This document shows positions 43,637 to 56,700 of a stretch of 64,000 bases of DNA, one piece after another (position 1 is the stretch's first letter; every line of letters begins with the position of its first letter). Both the position numbers and the translations under genes were made by a program. The notes below the pieces were generated by a model, which saw only the letters and a list, made by a program, of their open reading frames with translations, did no database searches and was not told the origin of the DNA. Source of the DNA: Helichrysum umbraculigerum (lineage: Eukaryota; Streptophyta; Magnoliopsida; Asterales; Asteraceae); NCBI GenBank assembly GCA_949592205.1, contig CATIUR010000001.1:16197501-16261500 (forward strand), written 5' to 3'.

Positions 43637-45125
43637 TAAATGACAAAAATCGGCAACGAACTGCCAAAATTTGTTCCAAGTATGCAACATACCAATATAA
43701 TTGCTCAAGTATGCAACAAACCGGGAAGTTTCGTGCTGGGATTTATGAAAGTTAAAGTTTTACCGTTTCATTTTTTGTAATGCTGATTGTGGTTACACGT
43801 CAGCGTCCATGTCATATTTTTCCATGTCACGTTGACACGTGGCGTCCACGTCACCTCGTTTTCCAATTTAAAACAATTTTTCTCATTTATTTTTCCACAT
43901 TCATAAACAAGTTGATTTTTACCAGTTACCATTTAAAGACGTTTGACTAGACATTCACATCACTCGCCAACTATATTTTTTTGCGCCATCTGTACATTAC
44001 ATTTACAACATTTAATACTCAAGGTACAACTCATAATACTATCTTCTTCCTCACAAATATTCATGCTTAGTTACAGAGAGCATATGAAAATAGGCAATTG
44101 GAGATCATGAATGTCTAAACCCTTCCAAAGTTCGTACTTTACACCAGAAAAAACATGTTAAAAGCTTTCGGATAACAAACAACAAAAACTGTATTAGTTT
44201 AAATTCATATAATATTTAATTCATCTTAAATCTAGAAAAATCAATAATTATCAATAACTATATTTATACAGAGTATATATTTATGTCTCTGATCTAATCC
44301 TTATAACCCCATCCCCTCCCTTAATTTGCTCCAGCACCACCCACCTCCACGGCTCCACCGCTTACAGATCAAATAGGTTTGGGTGTTAGTCTTTTTGGTT
44401 TCGATTCCGTGCGCAAATCCAACTATCGGGTTTTCTTTTCGTTTTCATATCTAAGGTTTCTTGCTCTGTCGTGCCTCTGTCCGCCAACACCATCAACACG
44501 TCATTTTCATTCCCATTTCTGTCGTCACCCCCGTCATCGCATAATTGTCTTCGATTACATTAGTGTCGTCCCAGAAGATTCACACTTAAAATTGGTTAAC
44601 TAAAGTTCAATGGTTGAATCAGACTGAGGGTTGATTTGAATTTTGTGAAATCTCTTAGTGATGATAAAAATGAAGTGAAACCAGTGGTATGTGTAAGTAG
44701 AGAAATGAGGCAGCAAAGAGCTGGTGTAGTTCTTGCTTTTAAGTTTGGCTTTTGATTAAAAGCTTTCAGTAAGGATTCTTCGTGCAGTGAATGAGGGTGA
44801 CGATCGGGTTTTTCGAACGAAGTCTTTTTGTGTTTAAAATGAGACGTGAAACTAAATTATGATATTAATATTGATACGTACTTTAATTTTAAATATCCAC
44901 GTCATCTTTTATTCCATGTCACCATTAATAAATAAATGAAAATTGTTTAAAATATAAGTTGACCGGTCAAACCGGTTGCAGGTTACCATATTATTGACTT
45001 AAGCACGAAACTTCCCAGTTTGTTGCATACTTGAGCAATTATATTGGTAGGTTGCATACTTGGAACAAATTTTGGCAGTTCGTTACTTGGAACAAATATT
45101 GGTAGGTCTGAAAAATGTCTCCAAA
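43637..45125. mobile_element. DNA element with 83-bp terminal inverted repeats
   Basis: Positions 43655-43737 and 45002-45084 are reverse complements with two mismatches in 83. Long terminal repeats around 1.3 kb of unrelated DNA fit a Mutator-like (MULE) or similar element. The outer limits are uncertain because the right arm carries an extra partial copy of TTGTTCCAAGTA. The middle (44285-44630) is richer in GC and C-runs than its surroundings. It has a short frame at 44379-44603 that I do not recognise, so it may be captured host DNA. Confidence 0.65.
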
Positions 45126-45954
45126 ATGTTTCCAAAACTATTTCGAAATGTTATTTAACTAAAATAATATGCGGGAAAAATTTCAAACTGAAATAATATT
45201 GCGTTATTAATACGTATTTAACACTCGCAATATTAATAATATACAAAATGTGCAACATTAAAAAATAATGAAAATATCATTATTCTGACTTTAAATAACG
45301 TATCTGGAGAACATCTACAAAATAAAAATATAAAATATTAAATTTTATATTGCACTAATTATACCCGTACCCGAAATTAACGGGCTAAAAATATCCCAAC
45401 TAACTCCAATAATGCAGAGACAGTCTCCTATTTACGAACCATACTCAGTTTGAAATTAAGCTTATATTACTCCCACCGTTTCCTTCTTCTGATCAAACTA
45501 CAACACCAATAATTATCACCATCTTCAACCTTCATCTTCTTCCTTCCTGTGAGTTTAACTCTAGCAGCAGCAGTGGAAGTAGAAGTAGAAAAAGAGCCAG
45601 CATCTTCATCTCTTCCTTCGTATCATCATCTTCATCATTTTTCTCATTGTAAGGAAAACTCTATATCTTTGAATTCTATACTTAAATTTCATTTTATATA
45701 GTGTTATCACATCATAATCTATGTATATAACTCAATAAATTGATGATTAAAGGGTTTGTTCTTGAAATGGGTTTTTGAGGACCCAAACTCTTGAATATGA
45801 AATTTGTATGTAAAAATCTTGTTTGATGCATCATTTAGTTGTTAAAATGCTATACGCTGTTAATATAATCGATTTGGAACTTTGAGATAAAGGATTAAAA
45901 CCAAACAACCTGAGTATATGCATAATCTGGAACGAACAGAGCTTCTGTAAAACG

Positions 45955-46220
45955 GGTGATCCGGCGGATCAGCCCATGATCCGGTGGATCCCATGTAAGA
46001 AACCGCACGATTAAGCCGTTTGAACAAGTGTGTACGAGTAAATGACACCCTCGATCCGGCGGATCAGTTGCCGATCCGGCGGATCACTCGAATAATTGGG
46101 CGGATCACTTGAATGATCCGGCATATCCCTTGCAGGACCCGTAGGATACCAAATTTTAAACCCAGAACACACAGAAAACGTTTTGATCCGGCGGATCACT
46201 TTTGGATCCGGCGGATTTCC
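45955..46220. repeat. GATCCGGCGGATC palindrome cluster
   Basis: About eight copies of GATCCGGCGGATC or variants. The cluster continues on the far side of element D (55680-55740), so element D was inserted into it. Confidence 0.85.
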
Positions 46221-46240
46221 AACTTTAACGCATGATTCGA

Positions 46241-48447
46241 TGAAACGCCCTGAAAATCTGAACATTTTTTTTTAATACTGAACAACTATATACATACGTA
46301 CTATTCATACTATTTGGAACTAATTGGATATGGAAATCGATAAACTATTATATTATTTTATTAACAAGTTGAAAAAATCCTGATGACCAAGGGAATCCGC
46401 CGGATTCACTATGAATCCGTCGGATTCAAACAACATCCAGACCCAACATTCGACCAGACTTCTTCAAACAAATCCGGTCTGTGAATCCGCTGGATTCATA
46501 GCCAATCCGCCGGATTGGCACTGAATCCGCCGGATTCAGACACCTCCAGCAGCAACTCAAAACTCTGCACATTTTAATACCAAAAACCGAACTTCGATCG
46601 AGCATATCTCACAAACGACTGAGAGTTACGAAATGAAATTTTGCAGGCACATTACTATGGTCAAAATGAAGATTTCTCTTTTTGCACTTTCTCAAAATTC
46701 TCACTATCTCGGTTTTTGGATGTGTGGCTTATTTTCTACACAAAATAGCACTTTTAGTGAACATACAAATTTCAAACCATAAGGATTTAGAAACTAAACT
46801 TTTAACCACACATTTCTACTATTAAAACAAAGTTGTGAGACTTCTCACCACACTCTTAAACTTTATCTATCTCGACTTGGTCTATATGTACTAATGAAGA
46901 CCCATTTTGACCCGCTGACCCAAAAGGGCTGTTTTGACCCATTCAATGGCTAATCACCACCCATAATTGACTAATAGCACATTTGACTTTCTTTAAATCT
47001 TTCAAATATGTACATAACCAAAATGACAGTTGTACCATAACTTACAACTTAATACCTTCTACAACCATATCTACTAATCATACACAAGTTTATACTATTA
47101 CAATATTATCTCTTGTCTTTACTTTCATATTCAAAACATGACAAAACTTTGTTGAGTGGGCTTTCAAGGCATACAAAACGATAATTTATGAGAAAGCTTG
47201 TATGACTTACAACAAGCTAGCAACTCCACTTCTATCCTTTTGCAATATCTTTCCCCTTTCCACTTCCATTTGTACCTACACATACAACTAACTAATTAAG
47301 CACATTACTTAGTGAGAATATGAAAACTAATCATTGCAATGCATTACTAATAAAAACCAATAATAAGTATAATAAAGAAACTACTTCCCTTTTCTTGCAA
47401 CTTCACTTTCACAATTCTAATCATATGTGCACATATCTAATCATTTGTTTAGCTAATCTCAATTAGCTAGTCTAATCAACAATTGGCTAACATGGGTTAG
47501 CTACTAATCAAAGCTTAGCTAACCTTGGTTAGCTATTCTAGTCAATTCATGGCTAATTCTCATTAACCATTCTAATCATTTACTTTCATCATAATCATGT
47601 TATAAAAACAAACTAATCACAAATAATTACATGGTTATGATCTATCTATTTCATAAACTCATCTTGGTTTGTAGCACAACTTGAAACAATATGATCAAAA
47701 GATAGCAATTCTTCTTTAACACCTATTACATATAGATGTAACATAATATCAATAACTAATCATACTTTCAACCACTAATCATCTAATTCCCTTCTCCCCC
47801 ACTAATTACATACTAGCTTTAATTCTCATGATCATAATCATAGTTTTAATATACAATTAAGCTATTTTCTTGTAACTACTAACATCTACTAACACTTTAC
47901 ATTTGAATTTAAACTAATTCATATCATTCATAGAAAACCCCATGAACTCTAATCATAATCTACCACTTCCAACATGAAATTAAGATTCTAATCATTATTT
48001 ATATGCTAACTAGCACTAACTAATCAATTACAAGCCCTAATTTCGGATTAATTTATACCAATTAACTAAAACCCTTGAAAACCCATTTTCTAGGGTTCTT
48101 GAAGAAATTAGATCACTTACAAAGATTAGAGAGTGATAGAAGATGATGATTCTGATAATTTAGAACTCGAATTGAAGATTAATATGAAACTTGAAGATTG
48201 ATTCTTGTGGTTCTCCTCTCCTGCGATTTTACTCTGTTTCTATTTTGAGAGTTCTGGACTTTTTGAGAATAGAAGAACAAGACACGTAATTGTGTCTATA
48301 AATCTTTTAATTTCATGTACTACACAGTCTGGAACTGAACAACTAATTTACGTTTTCTATCGTAATTTATTATTTAAAGTCCTATAATTAAAAAGATGTA
48401 TATATTATTGTACACTAAAATAATACCATAAAAGTTGGGGTGTTACA
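46241..48447 (-). mobile_element. Element D, 3' LTR (2207 bp)
   Basis: Bounded by TGAAACGCCC and GGTGTTACA and matched by 53454-55660, also 2207 bp, with about 20 differences by eye. Element D (46241-55660) is flanked by TTCGA on both sides (46236-46240 and 55661-55665). The minus-strand polypurine tract AATAAGTGGGGAAGAGT adjoins its right edge. AATCCGCCGGATT palindromes cluster at 46395-46540. Confidence 0.93.
46395..46540. repeat. AATCCGCCGGATT palindrome cluster in LTR D
   Basis: Five or six units (AATCCGCCGGATTCA, AATCCGTCGGATTC, AATCCGCTGGATTC and others), repeated in the other LTR at 53608-53755. Same family and same LTR position as in element C. Confidence 0.85.
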
Positions 48448-48459
48448 ACTCTTCCCCAC

Positions 48460-51400
48460 TTATTCTGTTCGTGTCCTCACGAACAATTCTTGGTGCACCG
48501 CAGGGTAGTATGTCATCATCCACTCCTCCGGTTCCCAAGTAAATTCTAAACCTTTTCTATGTCGCCACTGAACTTTAACTATCGAAACTGATTTATTTCT
48601 GAGCTGCTTTATTTTCTGATCAAGAATTTTAACTGGCTCTTCTATATAACTTAACTTTTCATTTATTTCTATTTATGTCAGTGGCACATAAGAAGCTTCA
48701 TCAACTACACATTTTCTGAGTTGAGACACGTGAAATGTGTCATGTATACTACCAAGTTCTTCTGGTAACTGCAATCGATATGCAACCTTTCCAACTCTAT
48801 CAATAATTTCAAAAGGTCCAATATACATTGGACTCAACTTTCCTCGCTTTCGAAATCGAATAATTCCCTTCCAAGGCGAAACTTTAAGCATCACTTTATC
48901 ACCTATTTGAAACTCAATAGGCCTTCTGCGCTTGTCTGCATAGGACTTTTGCCGATCTTGTGCCATTTTTAATCTTTCTCTGATTTGATCTATCTTTTCT
49001 GTAGTTAACTGCACTATATCTGTACTGCCAAGCTCTCTCTGACCAACTTCACCCCAACAAATTGGAGTTCGACATTTTCTACCATATAACATTTCGTAAG
49101 GTGGCATTTTAATCGAGGAATGATAACTATTATTATAGGAAAACTCAACCAATGGAAGATGAGTATCCCAACTACCACCAAAGTCAATGGCACAAGCTCT
49201 AAGCATATCCTCAAGAGTCTGAATTGTACGTTCACTTTGACCATCAGTTTGAGGATGAAAAGCTGTACTAATATGCAATCGAGTTCCTAAATATTCTTGA
49301 AATTTATTCCAGAATCGAGAAGTAAAACGAGTATCTCGATCTGAAACTATAGAAAGTGGAACTCCATGCCTGGCAATAACTTCTTTAACATACAAGTCAG
49401 CTAACACTTCTGAAGAAGAAGTTTCTCGAATAGGAAGAATAAGAGCACTTTTTGTCAATCGGTCCACGATCACCCAAATAGTATCATATTGCCTAGGGGT
49501 CTTTGGCAACTTTGTAACAAAATCCATGGTGATGTATTCCCATTTCCATACTGGTATGTCTAATGGCTGAAGTTTACCGTATGGTTGTTGGTGCTCTGCT
49601 TTGACTTGCAGACAAGTGAGACAAATCTGAACATGTTTGACTATATCACGTTTCATCCCTGGCCACCAATAGTCACATTTCAAGTCACGATACATCTTGG
49701 TAGCACCAGGATGAATAGAATACTTGGATTTGTGAGCCTCGTTTAGTAACACTTTCTTTACTTCACTCGTTCTAGGTATCCAGATTCTACCATAACGAGT
49801 CTTTAAACCTCTAGAATCATCTACTAATTCAGAAAGTTGACCCGCTAAACGTTGATTATTTGAGTCATTAGAGGCTAAAACTTCAATCTGAACAGCTTTA
49901 ATAGAGTCAAATAACTGAGGAAGTACCGTCATTAGAAGAGATTTCACTGAAAGAACAGAATGGCTAACTTTTCTGCTAAGAGCATCAGCTACAACATTAG
50001 CTTTACCAGAATGGTAAAGTATGTCACAGTCATAATTTTGACTAAATCTAGCCATCTTCTCTGACGATTATTCAAATCACGCTGATCAAAGAAATATTTA
50101 AGGCTTTTGTGATCTGTATAGATAGTGAATTTAACACCATAAAGGTAATGGCGCCAAATTTTGAGAGAAAAGACCACCGCTGCTAATTCAAGATCATGAG
50201 TGGGATAGTTCTGCTCATTCGACTTTAACTGGCGTGAAGCATAAGCAATGACCTTCCCACGCTGCATAAGAACACAGCCTAATCCAAGTTTTGAAGCATC
50301 ACAATAAACTACCATATCCTCGTTGCCCACGGGTAAAACAAGAATAGGAGCTTGGCTAAGCTTTTCTTACAATATCTGAAATGCTTTGGATTGCTCATCT
50401 CCCCATTTCCACTGAACGCTCTTTCTAGTCAACTGAGTCAAAGGAGTAGCAATCTTTGAAGAGTCTTGGATAAAACGACGATAATAGCCAGCTAGGCCAA
50501 GAAAACTTCTGACTTCAGTAGGACTCGAAGGAAGGTCCCACTTCATTACCGCTGCTATTTTGGAAGGGTCAACCTGAATACCGTGAATATTGATCACGTG
50601 TCCAAGGAATTGGACTTCTCGTAACCAAAATTCACATTTAGAGAACTTAGCAAATAATCTTTCATGCCGAAGAGTTTCTAGAACTTGCCTGAGATGTGCT
50701 GCATGCTCAGTTTCACTTTTTGAATAGATAAGAATATCGTCAATAAAGACTATAACAAAGATATCAAGCATGGGCCGACAAACTCTGTTCATCAAGTCCA
50801 TGAATGCAGCTGGAGCATTAGTTAAGCCAAAAGGCATAACAGTAAACTCAAAATGACCATAACGAGTACGAAAAGCAGTCTTTGAAATATCTTCTTCTCT
50901 TACTTTTAATTGATGGTAACCAGAACGAAGATCAATTTTTGAAAAGAAACTGACACCCTGCAACTGATCAAACAAATCATCTATTCGAGGTAAGGGATAT
51001 CTGTTCTTAATGGTCACTTTATTTAATTCCCGGTAATCTATACACATTCTTAAGGAACCATCTTTCTTCTTTACAAACAAAACTGGAGCTCCCCAAGGGG
51101 AACTACTGGGACGGATGAAACCTTTATCTAAAAGTTCTTGTAATTTTTTCATCATTTCTTGCATTTCAGTTGGAGCTAACCAATAAGGAGTTTTGGCGAT
51201 TGGAATTGCTCCTGGAATAAGATCAATTCGAAATTCCACTTGTCTATCAGGTGGAATAGGTGGAAGTTCGTCCGGGAATACTTCGGGAAATTCTTTCACA
51301 ACTGGAATACTAGAATGTTCTGATACAGCTTTAGAATTATCAACTACGTGCGCCAAAAAGGCTTGACACCCGTGTGACAATAATCTTTTAGCTCGAGCAA

Positions 51401-53072
51401 AAGTACAAACAGGAATAGATCTACTAGAACGTTCACCATATACAGTAATTTCCTTTCCGCTAGGTGCTTTAAGGAGAACTACTTTTTCATGACAATTTAT
51501 CAAACCTCTATTCTTTCCCATCCAGTCCATTCCTATTATAACATGAAATTCTCCCATTTTCATAGGAATCAAATCTATTCTAAACATTTCACCTCCTATT
51601 TCAATAATACACCCTCTATAAACATCACTAACAATTACTAACTTACTGTCTGCAATTTCAACTTCCATAGGGTGTTCCAATTTAGAAATGGGAGTATTTA
51701 ATCGTTCACAAAAAGAAAGCGATACGAAAGACTTTGTGGCTCCAGAATTAAATAAAACATGGGCAGGTGTAGTGTTAATTATAAAGGTACCTGTCACCAC
51801 GTCATGTGACTCCTTTGCCTCTTCTGCAGTAATCTGGAAGGAACGACCTTTTGCTCTCTGTCCGCCTGTTTCTCTTTTCTTTTCAGCTTCTTTCTTCTGT
51901 TCATTTCTTTTCATATCTTCCAATCTAACAGGACAGTTAGCTTGTAAGTGGTCATCCTTATAGCAATAAAAGCACATTCTATACGGGTTAGGGCAATTAG
52001 CAGCGATATGCCCTTGCTGACGACATTTGTAACAAGCTGTACTTCCCAATTGACACTCTCCTGGATGCTTTCTACCACAGTTATTACACTTGGGAAATTC
52101 CCGAGTTGGGGCTTGAGATTGACAGTTCGATTGTTGAGATTGAGATTTTTGTTGTTGTGATTGTGGTGATTGTTGTTTTCCAAAAGATTTAAATTTCTTG
52201 GTTTGCTGTGATTGGGAAGAAGATTGTTCAGCTTTTCTCTTATTGGCTCGATCCTCGGCTTTCGCTTGCAACTCCTTCTCTCGTGTTAACCCTTTATTCA
52301 TCATCCTTGGAATGGAATCATAAATGGTCGGGTCAACAGCTTCTTTGATGTCAATATTCAGATGCCGGTAATAATGATCCTTCATTAACCCCAGATTCGA
52401 GGTATATTCGGGACAAAACTGAGACTTATCATAAAACATGTTAGTATACTCAGTTACCGACATTTTACCTTGATTGATGGCTAAGAACTCTCCCTTCAAC
52501 CTTTCTACTTCTGCCATTGGAGCAAATTCGGCTATAAATTTCTCTTTAAACATGCTCCAAGTAAATCTTGCAGTATCTTCTGCACCGTGAGTTTTAACCT
52601 GAGTACCCCACCAATCTTGAGCACTATCTTTCAACTGATGGGCAGCAAATAACACTCGTAACCTTTCTGGACAGTCACAGAGTAGAAAAGTTTCTTCTAT
52701 TTTACTAATCCACCTATGACTACTAATCGGATCTCTTTCACCATGAAATTCTGGAGGGCTACAGTTTGCAAAGTTTTTATATTCAAAACGTTCTTTCTCT
52801 TTATTCATCTGATGCTAAGCATTTAATATTTCATTATTTATCTGAGGGTTGGCTAAGACAGGATGCTTCTGTTCAAATTATACTAATCGAGTACTAATTA
52901 TTTGCTCCATTCGGGTATATACCTTAGGAGCGAATTCTTGTAGGGCTTGCCCAATAACGTCTTTTAATAGCATCCGGTCCTCAGGATCTAGAACTCTTCC
53001 TGAAACATTCTCCTCCTGAGAGGAAGAATGTACATTCGTACCCTCAGCATCTTTATTAGGTGTAGATTCCAT
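48460..53072 (-). pseudogene. Element D gag-pol polyprotein, broken
   Basis: A Tekay/Del-like chromovirus polyprotein related to that of C. It starts MESTPNKDAEGTNVHSS at 53072 and ends at TAA 48460-48462. Domains in order: capsid (EYKNFANCSPPEFHGERD), a Gln/Ser-rich linker, zinc knuckles (CYKCRQQGHIAANCP, CFYCYKDDHLQANCP), protease, reverse transcriptase (FIDDILIYSK), RNase H (VVYCDASKLGLG), integrase (SDRDTRFTSRFW, QSERTIQ) and a chromodomain (YIEEPVKILDQKIKQLRNKS). The protease reads LFNSGATKSF, so the catalytic Asp is Asn (codon 51747-51749). Other damage: stops at 52878-52880 and about 52815 in gag, TAA at 50367-50369 before RNase H, a frameshift near 50050 and TAA at 48673-48675 before the chromodomain. 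The 813-codon middle stretch is open. Confidence 0.93.
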
Positions 53073-53438
53073 TTACTAAACAATATAAACAACACAATCA
53101 ATATTATTATATATTTATAACATAAGAAATCTCTAATTTAACTATTAAAATAATGATTGCCTTTATCCTCATATATTTAACAACTTTGAATCTCCCACAT
53201 GTTCTAGTAAAATATAACCCCGTTGGCCAGACGTAGTTATATTAAACTAGTAACACATTTCTATTCAAAGTTCTTAAACATATTTCAAGTTAAAGCAATC
53301 ATCTTTACTCTAATCACAATCTATTAATCACATGTAAATACTGCTACTAAAACATAACTGTAACTTGCTACTGCACATTTATAAGTGATTTAAGTTTAGG
53401 CAATCCTACTGTGGATTGCTTAAATCTCTTAAACCATC

Positions 53439-53450
53439 GCTCTGATACCA
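53439..53450 (-). other. Element D primer-binding site, tRNA-Met
   Basis: TGGTATCAGAGC on the minus strand, three bases inside the 5' LTR. Confidence 0.9.
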
Positions 53451-53453
53451 ACT

Positions 53454-55660
53454 TGAAACACCCTGAAAATCTGAACATTTTTTTTTAATACTGAACAACT
53501 ATATACATGCGTACTATTCATACTATTCGGAACTAATTGGATATGGAAATCGATGAACTATTATATCATTTTATTAACAAGTTGAAAAAAATCCTGATGA
53601 CCAAGGGAATCCGCCGGATTCACTATGAATCCGTCGGATTCAAACAACATCCAGACCCAACATTCGACCAGAATTCTTCAAACTAATCCGGTCTGTGAAT
53701 CCGCTGGATTCATAGCCAATCCGCCGGATTGGCACTGAATCCGCCGGATTCAGACACCTCCAGCAGCAACTCAAAACTCTGCACATTTTAATACCAAAAA
53801 CCGAACTTCGATCGAGCATATCTCACAAACGACTGAGAGTTACGAAATGAAATTTTGCAGGCACATTACTATGGTCAAAATGAAGATTTCTCTTTTTGCA
53901 CTTTCTCAAAATTCTCACTATCTCGGTTTTTGGACGTGTGGCTTATTTTCTACACAAAATAGCACTTTTAGTGAACATACAAATTTCAAACCATAAGGAT
54001 TTAGAAACTAAACTTTTAACCACACATTTCTACTATTAAAACAAAGTTGTGAGACTTCTCACCACACTCTTAAACTTTATCTATCTCGACTTGGTCTATA
54101 TGTACTAATGAAGACCCATTTTGACCCGCTGACCCAAAAGGGCTGTTTTGACCCATTCAATGGCTAATCACCACCCATAATTGACTAATAGCACATTTGA
54201 CTTTCTTTAAATCTTTCAAATATGTACATAACCAAAATGACAGTTGTACCATAACTTACAACTTAATACCTTCTACAACCATATCTACTAATCATACACA
54301 AGTTTATACTATTACAATATTATCTCTTGTCTTTACTTTCATATTCAAAACATGACAAAACTTTGTTGAGTGGGCTTTCAAGGCATACAAAACGATAATT
54401 TATGAGAAAGCTTGTATGACTTACAACAAGCTAGCAACTCCACTTCTATCCTTTTGCAATATCTTTCCCCTTTCCACTTCCATTTGTACCTACACATACA
54501 ACTAACTAATTAAGCACATTACTTAGTGAGAATATGAAACTAATCATTACAATGCATTACTAATAAAAACCAATAATAAGCAAAATAAAGAAACTACTTC
54601 CCTTTTCTTGCAACTTCACTTTCACAATTCTAATCATATGTGCACATATCTAATCATTTGTTTAGCTAATCTCAATTAGCTAGTCTAATCAACAATTGGC
54701 TAACATGGGTTAGCTACTAATCAAAGCTTAGCTAACCTTGGTTAGCTATTCTAGTCAATTCATGGCTAATTCTCATTAACCATTCTAATCATTTACTTTC
54801 ATCATAATCATGTTATAAAAACAAACTAATCACAAATAATTACACGGTTATGATCTAACTATTTCATAAACTCACCTTGATTTGTAGCACAACTTGAAAC
54901 AATATGATCAAAAGATAGCAATTCTTCTTTAACACCTATTACATATAGATGTAACATAATATCAATAACTAATCATACTTTCAACCACTAATCATCTAAT
55001 TCCCTTCTCCCCCACTAATTACATACTAGCTTTAATTCTCATGATCATAATCATAGTTTTAATATACAATTAAGCTATTTTCTTGTAACTACTAACATCT
55101 ACTAACACTTTACACTTGAATTTAAACTAATTCATATCATTCATAGGAAACCCCATGAACTCTAATCATAATCTACCACTTCCAACATGAAATTAAGATT
55201 CTAATCATTATTTATATGCTAACTAGCACTAACTAATCAATTACAAGCCCTAATTTCGGATTAATTTATACCAATTAACTAAAACCCTTGAAAACCCATT
55301 TTCTAGGGTTCTTGAAGAAATTAGATCACTTACAAAGATTAGAGAGTGATAGAAGATGATGATTCTGATAATTTAGAACTCGAATTGAAGATTAATATGA
55401 AACTTGAAGATTGATTCTTGTGGTTCTCCTCTCCTGCGATTTTACTCTGTTTCTATTTTGAGAGTTCTGGACTTTTTGAGAATAGAAGAACAAGACACGT
55501 AATTGTGTCTATAAATCTTTTAATTTCATGTACTACACAGTCTGGAACTGAACAACTAATTTACGTTTTCTATCGTAACTTATTATTTAAAGTCCTATAA
55601 TTAAAAAGATGTATATATTATTGTACACTAAAATAATACCTTAAAAGTTGGGGTGTTACA
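53454..55660 (-). mobile_element. Element D, 5' LTR (2207 bp)
   Basis: Starts TGTAACACCCC on the minus strand at 55660. A TTTATAG motif about 150 bp in, near 55513, is a candidate TATA, giving a short U3 and a long transcribed LTR portion as in element C. Confidence 0.92.
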
Positions 55661-55919
55661 TTCGACCTATTGTATTTCGATCCGGTGGATCCCAAAATTT
55701 TGACCCGATCCGGCGGATCCGCCATGGATCCGGCGGATCCCAACCCAAATTCAGAAACTAACCTTTAAAGTTAAATGGTGCAAACACTAACGTGTACAGG
55801 TGTTTAAACGATTACATTGGATACGAGACATTACCGTGACTTAAAATCTTATGATAACTTATAAATGGGACAAATGCGAGGAACGAATATTGATCTTAAA
55901 GACTTGCGTAAACGAATAA

Positions 55920-55924
<5 letters not shown>

Positions 55925-55975
<51 letters not shown>
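55925..55975. repeat. (AT)n microsatellite
   Basis: About 50 bp of uninterrupted AT in the right part of E. Confidence 0.95.
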
Positions 55976-55977
<2 letters not shown>

Positions 55978-56470
55978 ACCTTATATGTTATACTATCGTG
56001 AAATCCGATACAAAATCATTAACAAGGATACAATCAATCGTATACGACGATTTTCGGAAACAACATTTTTTTTATTTTATAAACGGAAATAAATACGACA
56101 AATAAAACGTGGCGAGTTAACATATCGTTTGGAACGTTATTTAGTACATATATAACAAATGACAAACTTTTACGTATATACATATACACATAAGTCCACT
56201 GATGTCAAACTATAGATTGAAAATGTGATGTTCACAATTTGAGACTTTGTTGACAAATGAAAACCTGTCTATTCTTATATGTAAACAACGTATTTAAAAC
56301 TTATATATATATATACATACGACACTTGTAAAACATATATTTTGACACACAAATGGAATATACGTTTAATAACAAACGTACGATTTAGTAATATACATCA
56401 AGTATACTTATATATACATATATATATATATATATAGAACAAGTATATATATGTACGATGGGAATAGAAC

Positions 56471-56471
56471 G

Positions 56472-56508
<37 letters not shown>
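56471..56508. repeat. (CA)n(TA)n microsatellite
   Basis: A run of ACACAC followed directly by TATATA. Confidence 0.95.
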
Positions 56509-56700
56509 CTTAGCGAGAAACACGACTCAAGAAATTTTATTTATATTTCAACATATCTCCACCAACAACTTATATGATTAAGAAATCAACAATTTTTTCA
56601 AACAAACGAACCATTAACATAATTTGATGAACAAATCAAAGTACTTATGTTAATACAATTATTGCGTATAGGTCAACATACCTTGGGCGACGCTACACAC

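Larger units (their letters stand above)
43474..46240 (+). mobile_element. LTR-like sequence E, left part, holding a TIR element
   Basis: Begins TGTGACAACTCTCC at 43474, exactly where the methyltransferase copy breaks off, and contains a leader-like CT-rich stretch (45470-45660) and GATCCGGCGGATC palindromes (45955-46220). It is interrupted by the TIR element at 43637-45125 and by element D at 46241. It resumes at 55661. The 3' boundary and any coding part of E were not found, so the LTR identity is inferred. Confidence 0.45.
55661..56700 (+). mobile_element. LTR-like sequence E, right part
   Basis: Starts with the second TTCGA copy and continues the GATCCGGCGGATC cluster (55680-55740). (AT)n at 55925-55975 follows, then more AT and (CA)n tracts (56408-56436, 56471-56508). 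No coding frame. The right limit is arbitrary. Confidence 0.4.

Noticed and set aside
44379..44603. 74-codon frame inside the TIR element
   Set aside because: Too short and unfamiliar to call a gene; kept only as part of the possible captured segment.
45860..46265. Minus-strand frames with repeated Pro-Pro-Asp and Arg-Arg-Ile
   Set aside because: They are translations of the GATCCGGCGGATC cluster, not a protein.
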